Counted from the stretch's first letter, positions 46,558 to 55,097 are shown. The stretch is 64,000 nt of DNA from Effusibacillus dendaii (GCF_015097055.1 NZ_AP023366.1:2082001-2146000); one strand, 5' to 3'. Made by a program: numbers and translations. Notes: a model not told the origin generated them from the letters alone.

Positions 46558-47454
46558 TTATACAAGTACTTTCTGCAGAAAATTCAGCGTCTGCACAAAT
46601 GCATCGCGCGCCGCCTCCACCTGATAGGAAGCACGGGTATCGTTAAAGAATGCATGATGCGCCTTCGGGTAGATCTTATATTCGAACGATTTGCCAGCCG
46701 CTTTCATTTGCTCGGCGAAACCGGGTACGGCATCTGTAATCCGAGCATCCAGTTCCCCATACAAACCGAGTACCGGGCAGTTGATATTTTGGATCAGTTC
46801 CTGCTTGGGAGCCGTTCCATAGAATATGATGGCTCCGCGCAATTGAGGATCTTGCGTGGCCAAATAAGCGGACATGGCGCCTCCCATGCAAAAGCCCATC
46901 GAAGCGATGCCTTGCTCTTTCGTGATTTCATGCTGATTTCGCAGAAAATCGGTTGTGGCAATCAATTGCTTCGTATAATTGTCAGGAGACAATTGGCTGA
47001 ACATGGCAGCAAACGTTTCGCTGATCCGAGTCTTCGAATCTTCCGGTCGTTTTGCCAGTTCCTCTTCACGTTGCGCCGGATCGTTCCATACAGTCGGCGG
47101 CACGCTCTCCAAAAATTGAAGCACTTCCGCAATCCGTTCGTCCGTCATATTTCCCGGACGTTTTCCGTACCGCGCGTACAAATCGGGAGCAAAAGCCAGG
47201 TACCCCGCGTTTGCAATCCGGTTCGTGACGTCTTGAATATGTGCGTCAACACCCCAAATTTCCTGGAATACAAGCACAGCAGGCAGTTGGCCGTTTACCT
47301 GCTTAGGTTGAGCCAAATAACCCATAAACTCTCTATCTGTTCCGTACGACACCCACTCTGTATGCAGATTGATTTTAACCCCTCCCTCTTTACGGTCATG
47401 GTACCGTAACACAGCTTTAGTTTGGCTGTTCTGTAGGACGCACCATAATTTCAT
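46558..47454 (-). CDS. Dienelactone hydrolase family protein
   Basis: This alpha/beta hydrolase of about 270-298 residues has the Cys nucleophile in SMGFCMGGAMSAYLA, Asp in GLYGELDARI and His in YPKAHHAFFND. PAVLVFQEIWGVDAHIQDVTNRIANAGY is the family N-terminal region. The start is unclear: an ATG at 47454 overlaps the SDR gene and lacks a good ribosome-binding site, while a strong GGGAGGGG sits just before the family-like N-terminus KINLHTEWVSY, where no ATG, GTG or TTG is available. It shares a minus-strand cluster with an SDR and a quinone reductase. Confidence 0.85.
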   Translation of the reverse strand: MKLWCVLQNSQTKAVLRYHDRKEGGVKINLHTEWVSYGTDREFMGYLAQPKQVNGQLPAVLVFQEIWGVDAHIQDVTNRIANAGYLAFAPDLYARYGKRPGNMTDERIAEVLQFLESVPPTVWNDPAQREEELAKRPEDSKTRISETFAAMFSQLSPDNYTKQLIATTDFLRNQHEITKEQGIASMGFCMGGAMSAYLATQDPQLRGAIIFYGTAPKQELIQNINCPVLGLYGELDARITDAVPGFAEQMKAAGKSFEYKIYPKAHHAFFNDTRASYQVEAARDAFVQTLNFLQKVLV

Positions 47455-48154
47455 TCACGTTCACATGTTGCGGTTGGCTGACCGCGTAAACGATCGCATT
47501 TGCGATATCCTCCGAAGTTAATGGAGTTAAACTCCGCTTGGCAACCGACTGCTGAACATCCGGATCGGTGATGTGATGAGTCAATTCTGTCTGCACGATA
47601 CCTGGTGAAATAATCGTGACGCGAATGCCCGACTGAGGCGACAGTTCCATGCGCAGCCCTTCCGAAATTGCCCGAACGGCAAATTTGGTACCGCAATACA
47701 CAGACGCGGCCGGAATCACCCGGTGACCGGCAATCGATGCCACATTGACAATATGACCGTTTTTTTGCTCTTTCATGATGGGAATCACAGCTGCCGCTCC
47801 ATACAGCACACCTTTGATGTTAACGTCGATCATGCGGTCCCACTCTTCCACATGCAGCTTATCCAGGAAAGAAAGCAGCATAACACCCGCGTTGTTGATG
47901 AGGATATCGACTTTTCCGTATGTATCCTTCGTGGTTTTAACTAAATTCTCCACATCGGACCGATTTGACACGTCAGTGGGAACGAGCAGACAATCCCCTT
48001 TTATCCGTTCCTTCAGCTGCTGCAAACGGTCTGTGCGACGCGCTGCCAATACGACTTTGGCACCCGCCTCCGCCAATGCAATTGCTGTTGCCTCACCAAT
48101 TCCGCTGCTCGCACCTGTTACAATCGCTACTTTGTCTTTTAAATGATTCACCAT
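47417..48154 (-). CDS. Short-chain dehydrogenase/reductase
   Basis: This SDR of about 245 residues has the cofactor motif VTGASSGIGEATAIALAEAG, NNAGVM, and the catalytic Ser/Tyr/Lys in NVASIAGHR and YCGTKFAV. The C-terminus ends NEIMVRPTEQ, typical of the YdfG/serine-dehydrogenase-like clade. The start is the ATG at 48154 after AAGGAG. It overlaps the dienelactone hydrolase frame and is 11 bases after the quinone reductase gene, suggesting one transcript. Confidence 0.9.
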   Translation of the reverse strand: MVNHLKDKVAIVTGASSGIGEATAIALAEAGAKVVLAARRTDRLQQLKERIKGDCLLVPTDVSNRSDVENLVKTTKDTYGKVDILINNAGVMLLSFLDKLHVEEWDRMIDVNIKGVLYGAAAVIPIMKEQKNGHIVNVASIAGHRVIPAASVYCGTKFAVRAISEGLRMELSPQSGIRVTIISPGIVQTELTHHITDPDVQQSVAKRSLTPLTSEDIANAIVYAVSQPQHVNVNEIMVRPTEQPN

Positions 48155-48171
48155 ACACACTCCTTTTCTCT

Positions 48172-49158
48172 TCAGTCGGTTACACGCAAAATGATTTTCC
48201 CAACATTTGCATTAGACTCCATGTAGGCGTGCGCTTTGGCCGCGTCTTTCCAGTCGTATACCGAATCGATGATCGGCTGCAGACGCCCGTCTGCAAAACG
48301 CTGCCAAGCAAAATCACTAAATTCCTTTGTCAACCGGATTTTGTCCTGTACACTGCGAGAGCGCAAGGCGGTTCCAATAATCTGCAGACGGCGTGCCAGA
48401 ATATAGCCCAGGTTCAGATCGTTTACATTTGAACCGCCCATCGTCCCGATAATAACCAATCGCCCGTCCACCGCAAGTGAAGCCAGATTGTCGGCGAAAT
48501 AAGAAGCCCCTACAAAATCAAGAATGATGTTGACACCTTTCCCGTCCGTCTGTTCCTTGACCCAGGGAGCAAAGGAGCCTTCCTTGTAGTTCCAACCGGC
48601 CGCCGCTCCCAATTCAAAGCAACGCTGCAATTTCTCCGGTGCACCTGCTGTTACGATTGAAACGGCGCCTGCTTCCCGAATCAGTTGGATCGCTGCCGTA
48701 CCGACACCGCTTGCTCCCGCATGCACCAGCACTTTCTGTCCTGGTTGCAGCCCGCCCAACCAAAACAGATTCAGATAGGCAGTCAGAAATACTTCCGGAA
48801 TGGCAGCCCCCTGTTCAAAACTAAACGAATCGGGCAGACGAATCGCCATATCGGCTGGAATCGAAACCAACTCTGCATAACCGCCACCCGGCAGCAATGC
48901 GCATACGCGATCTCCTGGCTTCCAACCCGTGACAGCCGCTCCAACAGAAACTACTTCTCCCGCCATCTCCAAGCCCAAAATCTCCGATGCGCCTGGCGGC
49001 GGCGGATATAATCCCCTTCGCTGCAGTAGGTCGGCGCGATTCAACGCGGTGGCCCTAACACGCACCAATAAATCTTGCTCACCCATAATGGGGTCCGGAT
49101 GTTCCCCAATATAAAGCACATCACTGTCGCCGAACCCGTTCATCAGTACCGCTTTCAT
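48172..49158 (-). CDS. NAD(P)H:quinone oxidoreductase, PIG3/QOR type
   Basis: This 328-residue zinc-free member of the medium-chain dehydrogenase family has LVRVRATALNRADLLQRRGLYPPPPGAS, KVLVHAGASGVGTAAIQLIREAG and LVIIGTMGGSNV. It reduces quinones or other electrophiles with NADPH. The start is the ATG at 49158 after GAGAGGTG. It is 36 bases downstream of the DsbA-like selenoprotein candidate and ahead of the SDR and dienelactone hydrolase genes. Confidence 0.92.
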   Translation of the reverse strand: MKAVLMNGFGDSDVLYIGEHPDPIMGEQDLLVRVRATALNRADLLQRRGLYPPPPGASEILGLEMAGEVVSVGAAVTGWKPGDRVCALLPGGGYAELVSIPADMAIRLPDSFSFEQGAAIPEVFLTAYLNLFWLGGLQPGQKVLVHAGASGVGTAAIQLIREAGAVSIVTAGAPEKLQRCFELGAAAGWNYKEGSFAPWVKEQTDGKGVNIILDFVGASYFADNLASLAVDGRLVIIGTMGGSNVNDLNLGYILARRLQIIGTALRSRSVQDKIRLTKEFSDFAWQRFADGRLQPIIDSVYDWKDAAKAHAYMESNANVGKIILRVTD

Positions 49159-49194
49159 ACCAACACCTCTCTTCAACTCACATTATCTAAGATT

Positions 49195-49773
49195 TTATAA
49201 GATTTTTCGAATTTCTCCCACATCAGGCATTTCCCGAAAATCATGCACCAGAATAGCCCCATGCGCCCCGATGTAAGAGGGTATTGTGCTGATTTCCAAA
49301 TCATGCGCCAACTCATAATTACGTTCGACTGCCCGCCGCCATGAATCATCCTGCAAGGCCCCATCAAATTCTTTTACTGGCAGGCCTGCCCGTTCAGCTG
49401 CCTGCAGGATTGCCTCGCGAGTTGAAATGTCCTTGCTTTCCGCGAAACGAATGGCGAACACCTGCTTGACGAACTCCAACTGTTTCCCAAACTTTCCGGC
49501 AATTTCCGTGCCAATATGTGCCCACGTAGTATCCGCTTTTTCCGCAGGGGGATGAAACGGCAGGTTGCGTTCTTCCATCAGCTTCGGCAACGCTTCTTTC
49601 GCCGCTCTCCCGTATCCTTCCGGTTTCGGCGGCGGTGGTGTTATGCCTTCTGGCATCTTCCAGCCGATCCATTGGATGTTCACATTCCCGTCTTGATATA
49701 ACGGTTGCAGAGACACCGTCTCCGTGTAACAAAACGGTCAGTTGAAATCAAAAAACAGCTTCATCTCTTTCAT
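49195..49773 (-). CDS. DsbA-family (FrnE-like) oxidoreductase, candidate selenoprotein with U-P-F-C active site
   Basis: A 192-residue frame starts at ATG 49773 after GGGGGG (six bases spacing) and reads MKEMKLFFDFN-TGA-PFCYTETVSLQ. The TGA at 49738-49740 replaces the first Cys of the thioredoxin-fold CxxC motif; everything else is intact, including KMPEGITPPPPKPEGYG, the insert helices and the cis-Pro loop ISTIPSYIG. A hairpin with a GGU loop lies at SECIS distance downstream. Without readthrough, initiation at GTG 49716 would remove the first strand and the entire active site. Family members are FrnE/DsbA thiol oxidoreductases of the cytoplasm (no signal peptide). The upstream gene in the cluster direction is absent; the quinone reductase follows. 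Alternatives are a recent nonsense mutation or a base-calling error. Confidence 0.75.
49704..49730 (-). promoter_or_regulatory. SECIS-like hairpin in the DsbA-family gene
   Basis: Counting U of the UGA as 1, CGGAGAC (17-23) pairs with GUCUCUG (27-33) around the loop GGU (24-26); GUU (11-13) and AAC (35-37) add an outer stem. The loop lies 20 bases after UGA and has G in its first two positions, as in the general bacterial SECIS model (16-37 bases). E. coli fdhF has GGU at 22-24. Confidence 0.65.
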
Positions 49774-49916
49774 ACAAGGCCCCCCAATGTATAATTCATC
49801 ATTGAATAGAACGCATTTTCTTCCACTAGAGTACACCATTCACTGAAAACCACCAAATACTGGCTGCTTTTTTGAGTATACAATTACATCCCGCTTCCGT
49901 CTGTCAGGCAGGTCAC

Positions 49917-49943
49917 AAAAAATACTCCTCCTCACGGAAGAGT
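49917..49943 (-). terminator. Terminator after the CNNM/CorC-like gene
   Basis: ACTCTTCC and GGAGGAGT pair (one G-U) on the minus strand, followed by ATTTTTT. Confidence 0.75.
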
Positions 49944-51271
49944 CAGACGGCCTTCTTGATATTGATTCGTTGAATACGACGGTCATCTATCTTTTCGATT
50001 GTGAAAACATACGGATCTTTCCGTACGGAAACTCCCACTTCCGGCTTGCGGTCCAATACGGAGTACATCCAGCCGCCAATCGTGTCTACTTCTTCATTGT
50101 CAATATCCAGGACAAGCAGGGCATTAATCTCCTCAATGAGCACCAATCCATCGACCGAATACCCATCATCTGTCAGGACAATCGGTGGCTGCTGGTCCAC
50201 ATCGAACTCGTCCCGAATATCGCCGACCAATTCCTCCATAATGTCTTCCATTGTGATAAGACCTGCCGTCCCGCCATACTCATCGATCACCACGGCAATC
50301 TGTGTGCGGTTTTTCTGCATCTGTTTCAGCACGGCGCTGATTTCCGCCGCTTCCGAAACCGTCACGACTTTCCGTAAAATATCCTGTACTGAAAATTCAT
50401 GCTGGCGGCTCATATGCAGGTACAGATCTTTTACGTGGACAAAACCGACAATATGATCTTTGTCCCCTTGCGATACCGGATATCGGGTATGCCGATTCTG
50501 TTCAATCGTCTGCAGCACGGTTTCATAGGAATCGTCCAAATCAATGACAGTCATATCGACACGAGGAATCATGATTTCACGGGCAATTCGATCTGTAAAA
50601 TCGAATACGCTGTCAAACAGAAACATTTCCGTGTTATCGATCAATCCGCTGCGATGGCTTTGATTCACCAAAATGCGGATTTCTTCTTCCGTATGCGCCA
50701 ACTCCCCTTCCTTCGCCGGTTCAATTCCCATCCAACGGAGCAGCGCATTGGCCGTTCCGTTTAATACCCATATCGCCGGATACATCACTTTCCGGAACCA
50801 GACCAAAGGTCTTGCCGCACGTAAAACCGTACCTTCCGACCGATGAATGGCCAGCGATTTGGGCGCCAACTCGCCGAGCACAATATGTAAAAACGTAATC
50901 ACGGCAAATCCGATCACAAATGAGATGGAATGAATGGCAATCTCAGGAACGTGTAAGAAGAGGAGCGGCTTTTCGATGAGACTTGCGACAGCAGGCTCCC
51001 CCACCCAGCCCAGTCCAAGCGATGCCAATGTGATCCCCAATTGACAAGCTGACAAATACGCATCCAGATGATCGGTTACCTGCTGCGCCACTTTTGCTTT
51101 TCGATTCCCTTCCGTAACCAACTGACTGATTCGACTGGTACGGATTCTCACCATCGCAAATTCAGCAGCAACAAAAAAACCATTCATAAACACAAGAAAG
51201 AACACTAAGATCAGATTGAAAACGACCGTTCCCGCATCATTCAATGGAATTGTCCCTGTAAAGGGACACAC
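49943..51271 (-). CDS. CNNM/CorC-family transporter-associated protein (hemolysin-like)
   Basis: This 442-residue protein has an N-terminal CNNM membrane domain (VFFLVFMNGFFVAAEFAMVRIRTSR, FLHIVLGELAPKSLAIHRSE), two CBS domains (MIPRVDMTVIDLDDSYETVLQ, DILRKVVTVSEAAEISAVLKQM) and a C-terminal CorC_HlyC domain (DDGYSVDGLVLIEEINALL). The family (YhdP/YugS/MpfA) is linked to magnesium efflux. The start is the GTG at 51271 with GGAG eight bases upstream. A TGTCCCT/AGGGACA hairpin lies within its first codons (51251-51268). Confidence 0.9.
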   Translation of the reverse strand: MCPFTGTIPLNDAGTVVFNLILVFFLVFMNGFFVAAEFAMVRIRTSRISQLVTEGNRKAKVAQQVTDHLDAYLSACQLGITLASLGLGWVGEPAVASLIEKPLLFLHVPEIAIHSISFVIGFAVITFLHIVLGELAPKSLAIHRSEGTVLRAARPLVWFRKVMYPAIWVLNGTANALLRWMGIEPAKEGELAHTEEEIRILVNQSHRSGLIDNTEMFLFDSVFDFTDRIAREIMIPRVDMTVIDLDDSYETVLQTIEQNRHTRYPVSQGDKDHIVGFVHVKDLYLHMSRQHEFSVQDILRKVVTVSEAAEISAVLKQMQKNRTQIAVVIDEYGGTAGLITMEDIMEELVGDIRDEFDVDQQPPIVLTDDGYSVDGLVLIEEINALLVLDIDNEEVDTIGGWMYSVLDRKPEVGVSVRKDPYVFTIEKIDDRRIQRINIKKAV

Positions 51272-51494
51272 CCCCTTCTCCGTACATCATGCACACATTC
51301 AAAATCGTTCTGTTCTATATCATACAATGTGACAAATAAAGCTGGCTCTGTCAAATTTGCCCTGTCAGGCCCCCAGCTATGTAACAGTTTTGGTTCAGAA
51401 GAATTGATTTTTTGTTGAATCCGTACTAAGTTGAAGAAAGGCAGTCGAAACCAACATCAGAATTTTGGGAAATGGAAGTGGAGGGAAGAGAATT

Positions 51495-52169
51495 TTGTAC
51501 CGTAAAGACCTTTATGTATTTGACGGGAACCGTCCGGTCAGGGCACTTGTCCGGAATTATACAGAAGCCGATTTTAATCAACTGATCGAAATTCAACAGG
51601 AATGTTTCCCGCCCCCTTTTCCGTCTGAATTGTGGTGGAATAGGCAGCAGCTGCAAAACCACGTCACACTCTTCCCAGACGGCGCTCTTTGTATCGAAAT
51701 CAATGAAAAATTGGCCGGATCCATGACGGGGCTTTTGGTCCATTTCGATCCTGATCACCCGAACCACACGTGGGAAGAGATCACCGATGCCGGATACATT
51801 CGCAATCACGATCCGAACGGCAACACCTTATACGTGGTGGATATCAGCGTCCGCCCTTCGTACCGCAAACTGGGCTTAGGAAAATGGTTGATGCAGTCCA
51901 TGTATGAACTGGTCGTTGAGAAAAGGCTGACCCGTCTGCTTGGCGGCGGTCGGATGCCTGGCTACCACAAAGTGGCTGACCGGATGTCACCCGAACAATA
52001 CCTGGCTGCTGTCCTAAACGGCGATTTGCAGGACCCGGTCATCACGTTTCTGCTCCGCTGCGGGCGCACACCCTTGCGCGTGGCAGAAAACTATCTGGAC
52101 GATGCGGAATCCTGCCATTATGCCGTTTTAATGGAGTGGAAAAATCCTTTTTTAAACCGTTTTCGGTGA
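51495..52169 (+). CDS. GNAT-family N-acetyltransferase
   Basis: This acetyltransferase of about 224 residues has the acetyl-CoA motif VRPSYRKLGLGKWLMQSM preceded by TLYVVDISV. The C-terminal part (GGGRMPGYHKVADRMSPEQYL, DPVITFLLRCGRTPLRVAENYLDDAESCHYAVLMEW) matches a subgroup often found fused to carbon-nitrogen hydrolases. The start is a TTG at 51495 after GGAGGGAAG. The substrate is not known. Its end overlaps the convergent MFS gene by 18 bases. Confidence 0.82.
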   Translation: MYRKDLYVFDGNRPVRALVRNYTEADFNQLIEIQQECFPPPFPSELWWNRQQLQNHVTLFPDGALCIEINEKLAGSMTGLLVHFDPDHPNHTWEEITDAGYIRNHDPNGNTLYVVDISVRPSYRKLGLGKWLMQSMYELVVEKRLTRLLGGGRMPGYHKVADRMSPEQYLAAVLNGDLQDPVITFLLRCGRTPLRVAENYLDDAESCHYAVLMEWKNPFLNRFR

Positions 52170-53390
52170 TTCCGTTTTTCGCCTTGCAAACAATAGGCCG
52201 CAAAGAATGGCAAACAGGAGGGTGGACAGTGTCGACGCTTCTAACAAACCGTTCATTCCCGTAAGGTCGTACACTTCCCCCAGCCAAACCGGCCCCAGTC
52301 CTGTCCCCAGAAACAGACAAAAAGCGAATACCGACATGGCTGTCGCCCTTGCCTGCGGCAGCAGTTCGGTAGCAAACGTTTGCAGCGCAGAATGGCAGAA
52401 GCTGTACCCCACGCCCAGCAGCACAAAGCCAATGGTTAAAGCGGTGACCGTCGGCAACAGCCAAATCACGCCATACCCCAAAGCCATCAACAAGCCGCCA
52501 AACAGGGGCATCTGCGGTTGGCCGATTTTTCGAACCATGACAGATATCAGAAAACTGCCGCCGAACGCCCCCGCACTATATAGGGCGGTCAACAGACCGA
52601 TCGTGAAAAAGTTAAGGCCAAGCGATAAATGGCCGTATAAGCCAAGAAATGTAAACGCCCCGAAAAAAGTGGCCCCTTCCAGAAAGATCATCGCATAAAT
52701 CGCCCAGCTTCTCTTCTTGGAAAAAATCAATCGGTATCTCTCGCGCAGCGGAATCAGGGCCTTTTCTTCCACAGAGTGCGTCGAACGCTGCCGGAAGAAC
52801 AGCAGAACCGCCGGTACAGCCAATACACCGGTCATCACAAACAGCATTTTCCAACTCACGAACTGCGAAACTATACCCCCAATCACGATCCCTAATGCCT
52901 GCCCGGATGTGGACATCGACATAAAGAACGCAATCGCTTTCGGCCGTTCCTGAATCGGGAAGCTGTCCCCAATTTGTGCCAATGCAATTGGAATGATGCC
53001 GGCTGCAAACATACCGGTGACAATGCGCATCACAAACATCCAGTTAAACGAACTCATAAACGAACAGGAAAACGTACTGATCGCAAACAAAGAAAAAGCA
53101 AGCGTAATCGTGCGGATTTTACCAATCCGATCCGCTAAGGGACCATAGAATAACTGAAACAATCCGTAAGGAATCGAGTAAGCCGTTATCAACAGACCGG
53201 CTGTCGATTCCCCGACATGCAGATCGCTTGCCACTGCAGGCAAAATAGGTGACAGAGACCGGTTGTCTGCGTTTACAAGAAAACCGGACAATCCGAGCGC
53301 CCACAGCAAAGCAATCAACACGTTTCGGCCAAGCGCTGTATCCCTCTGAACTGTTGTATGGGGCAACGAGGGCGACAAATCTGATTTCAT
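52152..53390 (-). CDS. MFS transporter (multidrug/YceJ-like)
   Basis: This 412-residue membrane protein has twelve predicted segments. Conserved MFS elements are LSPILPAVASDLHVGESTAGLLITAYSIPYGLFQLFYGPLADRIGKIRT with the GPLADRIG loop motif, and the second-half loop FLISVMVRKIGQP. It resembles drug/sugar efflux transporters of the DHA1 type. The substrate is unknown. It overlaps the end of the GNAT gene convergently. Confidence 0.82.
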   Translation of the reverse strand: MKSDLSPSLPHTTVQRDTALGRNVLIALLWALGLSGFLVNADNRSLSPILPAVASDLHVGESTAGLLITAYSIPYGLFQLFYGPLADRIGKIRTITLAFSLFAISTFSCSFMSSFNWMFVMRIVTGMFAAGIIPIALAQIGDSFPIQERPKAIAFFMSMSTSGQALGIVIGGIVSQFVSWKMLFVMTGVLAVPAVLLFFRQRSTHSVEEKALIPLRERYRLIFSKKRSWAIYAMIFLEGATFFGAFTFLGLYGHLSLGLNFFTIGLLTALYSAGAFGGSFLISVMVRKIGQPQMPLFGGLLMALGYGVIWLLPTVTALTIGFVLLGVGYSFCHSALQTFATELLPQARATAMSVFAFCLFLGTGLGPVWLGEVYDLTGMNGLLEASTLSTLLFAILCGLLFARRKTESPKTV

Positions 53391-53559
53391 AGCAAGACTC
53401 CTTTTTCATAATGTTCACGCGAATGATGGCATCCAACTCGTTACTAGATCCACTATAGTACAGATTGTAAAATCAGGGGAGCCATATTCACCCAATTTTG
53501 TTGATGATCGGTGGATATACTCATTTCCGAAGGGAACATTTACGAACGGGGGAACGGAT

Positions 53560-54136
53560 ATGACGATCGATTACACACCGACAATCTGGCCGGAAGAACC
53601 GCCTCTAATCGATGCGGTCAATTGCCAAAAATGTGAACTTGCGATGCAGCGTAAACGGGTCATATGGGGAGAAGGAGATCCGAACGCTCCCATCATGGTG
53701 CTCCCGGACAATCCGGGAGCACGGGAAACGCCGTCCGGCGAGTCGTTTGTATGTGGAACGCGGCAAACGTTGCAGATAGCCGTCCATCAAGTCGGTTTAC
53801 AAAAAGAGAACCTGTACATCACGTCTATTCTGAAATGCCGTCCCATTCGGGCCTATCAAAAAGACACAGCCTGTTCCGCCTGTCTATCCCACCTGAATCG
53901 ACAAATCCTTGAAAAATCGCCGCAAATGTCATTCTGTCTCGGCAATGTGGCGGTTCAATCTTTTTGGGACGACCCTACTTCGGACATCAAACCCCTGCAG
54001 GGTACCTGGCACACGGTTCGGGGTATTCCGACTGCAGTTTCCTATCACCGCTGGTTATCCGCCGCAGGCCGAATCTTCTTGGCGTTTTTATGGAGGATTG
54101 GCAACAGGTAGCCGAGCGGTATCGTACGCTTGATTA
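53560..54136 (+). pseudogene. Uracil-DNA glycosylase family gene with a C-terminal frameshift
   Basis: The frame starts at ATG 53560 and encodes a family 4-like Fe-S uracil-DNA glycosylase: cluster Cys in NCQKCELAMQ and LKCRP...TACSAC, motif A as VLPDNPGARETPSGESFVCGTRQTL (the Bacillales NPGARE variant) and LGNVAVQSFW. After TAVSYH the frame drifts. The expected end is found one base over: LVIRRRPNLLGVFMEDWQQV, ending in ERYRTLD and TAA at 54134-54136. Restoring one C (CACCCGCTGG versus CACCGCTGG at about 54049) repairs it and restores the catalytic H-P motif. The product as written would lack its last helix. Confidence 0.78.
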
Positions 54137-54180
54137 ACACTCTTGCCAAGTTACATTTTGAAAAGAAAAAAGCCACCCCT

Positions 54181-54504
54181 CTACGGCGCCAAGTTCACTT
54201 CGACCCATACTTCAGACCATTTTTGAATGCCGCGAATGATCGGCTCCAAGGCGTTCCCTTTTTCCGTTAAGGAGTACTCGACACGTATAGGTACTTCCGC
54301 GTATATTTGACGGTTTACGAGACCTTCCTCTTCCAATTCTTTGAGTCGTTCCGAGAGAAGTCTTCCGCTCACGGGAAGCGCTGATTCAATTTCAGAAAAT
54401 CTTTGGGGCCCGGAAAGAAGCTGATATAGGATCAAAACGGTCCACCGCTTGCCAAGCAACTGCATGGCTTTTTCAAATCTGGGTCAGAGATGAGAACCGT
54501 GCAT
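54181..54504 (-). CDS. HxlR-family redox regulator, candidate selenoprotein with Sec at the sensing Cys position
   Basis: A 107-residue frame starts at ATG 54504 with AAGGGGG seven bases upstream and reads MHGSHL-TGA-PRFEKAMQLLGKRWTVL. The TGA at 54484-54486 sits at residue 7, where the paralogue at 55194-55523 has Cys (MEHETLCPKFESAFNLLGKRW) and where YodB Cys6 and CatR Cys7 of B. subtilis sense quinones and diamide. The rest is a normal winged helix (LSGPQRFSEIESAL, LSERLKELEEEGLV, VEYSLTEKGNAL). A SECIS-like hairpin follows the TGA. An internal ATG at 54465 has no ribosome-binding site and would remove the conserved N-terminus. A well-spaced SigA promoter precedes the gene. Alternatives are a nonsense mutation or a sequence error. 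Confidence 0.72.
54451..54468 (-). promoter_or_regulatory. SECIS-like hairpin in the HxlR gene
   Basis: Counting U of UGA as 1, GCCA (19-22) pairs with UGGC (33-36) and GC (24-25) with GC (30-31) across one U-U mismatch; the loop is AGUU (26-29). The loop begins 22 bases after the UGA and has G at its second position, meeting the general bacterial SECIS model. Confidence 0.55.
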
Positions 54505-54530
54505 ATACTTACCCCCTTACTCGTAAATTC

Positions 54531-54559
54531 AGTATACTCTTCCCCTAAGTCCTTTTCAA
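54531..54559 (-). promoter_or_regulatory. SigA-type promoter of the HxlR gene
   Basis: On the minus strand TTGAAA (54554-54559) and TATACT (54531-54536) are 17 bases apart, with AAGGGGG and the ATG about 25 bases downstream. An intact promoter argues that the gene is still expressed. Confidence 0.7.
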
Positions 54560-54620
54560 AAAACAGTTTTCCTGAATCGCATAATCCGAATCTACCGTTA
54601 AAATTACATCCGTCCCGATT

Positions 54621-54659
54621 GTAAAAAATTACGGTTAAGCACCAGTAAGTGCCTAACCG
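54621..54659 (-). terminator. Terminator after the first doxX gene
   Basis: CGGTTAGGCAC and GTGCTTAACCG pair on the minus strand (one bulge each), followed by TAATTTTTTAC. Confidence 0.8.
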
Positions 54660-54710
54660 CTAATATTGTCTTTGATTGCCCAAAGACGATTGGTCTCCTG
54701 CTAATTACAA

Positions 54711-55097
54711 TTATGCGGATTTGTTAGCCTTCTGCAAAGCCCATGCGCCCGGACCGCTCAAAAAGACAGAAACAGCGCCGGCCAGTAAAAGCAGCTCCAA
54801 CTCGTACCCGCCAACATATCCCTTCCCTACTTTCGTGAGAAGAATTGCCAGCAGCATATCGATCGCCAAAAGAGGGGATACAAATCGTGTACCTGACCCA
54901 ATGAATAGCAAAATCCCTCCGGCAACTTCCAGCAACCCAATGAAAATCACAGCCTGATAAGGCAGCGGAATGCCAATTTTCTCGAAAAATGGAGCCACTT
55001 GTGCCGCGTTTGTGAGCTTTGGCAACCCGTGCAGAATAAATGATAGCGCAAGTACAAAACGGATGACCGTTGGAGCAAACCTCGAAAGTTTATCCAA
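54711..55097 (-). CDS. DoxX family membrane protein (copy 1)
   Basis: This membrane protein of about 128 residues has four hydrophobic segments (VIRFVLALSFILHGLPKLTNA, VIFIGLLEVAGGILLFIGSG, LLAIDMLLAILLTKVG, ELLLLAGAVSVFLSGPGAWAL). DoxX/MhqP-like proteins in Bacillus are induced by quinones under HxlR/MarR-type regulators and are thought to help thiol-stress resistance at the membrane. The start is a TTG at 55097, 7-8 bases after AGGGGA; a TTG at 55118 is also possible. A perfect 12-bp inverted repeat lies just upstream. Confidence 0.88.
   Translation of the reverse strand: MDKLSRFAPTVIRFVLALSFILHGLPKLTNAAQVAPFFEKIGIPLPYQAVIFIGLLEVAGGILLFIGSGTRFVSPLLAIDMLLAILLTKVGKGYVGGYELELLLLAGAVSVFLSGPGAWALQKANKSA

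Noticed and set aside
51251-51268. TGTCCCT/AGGGACA hairpin as a terminator
   Set aside because: It lies within the first codons of the CNNM/CorC-like gene and has no T tract.
54134-54180. Terminator between the uracil-DNA glycosylase and HxlR genes
   Set aside because: A T run exists on the minus strand (54162-54171), but the preceding GC-rich stretch does not form a convincing stem.
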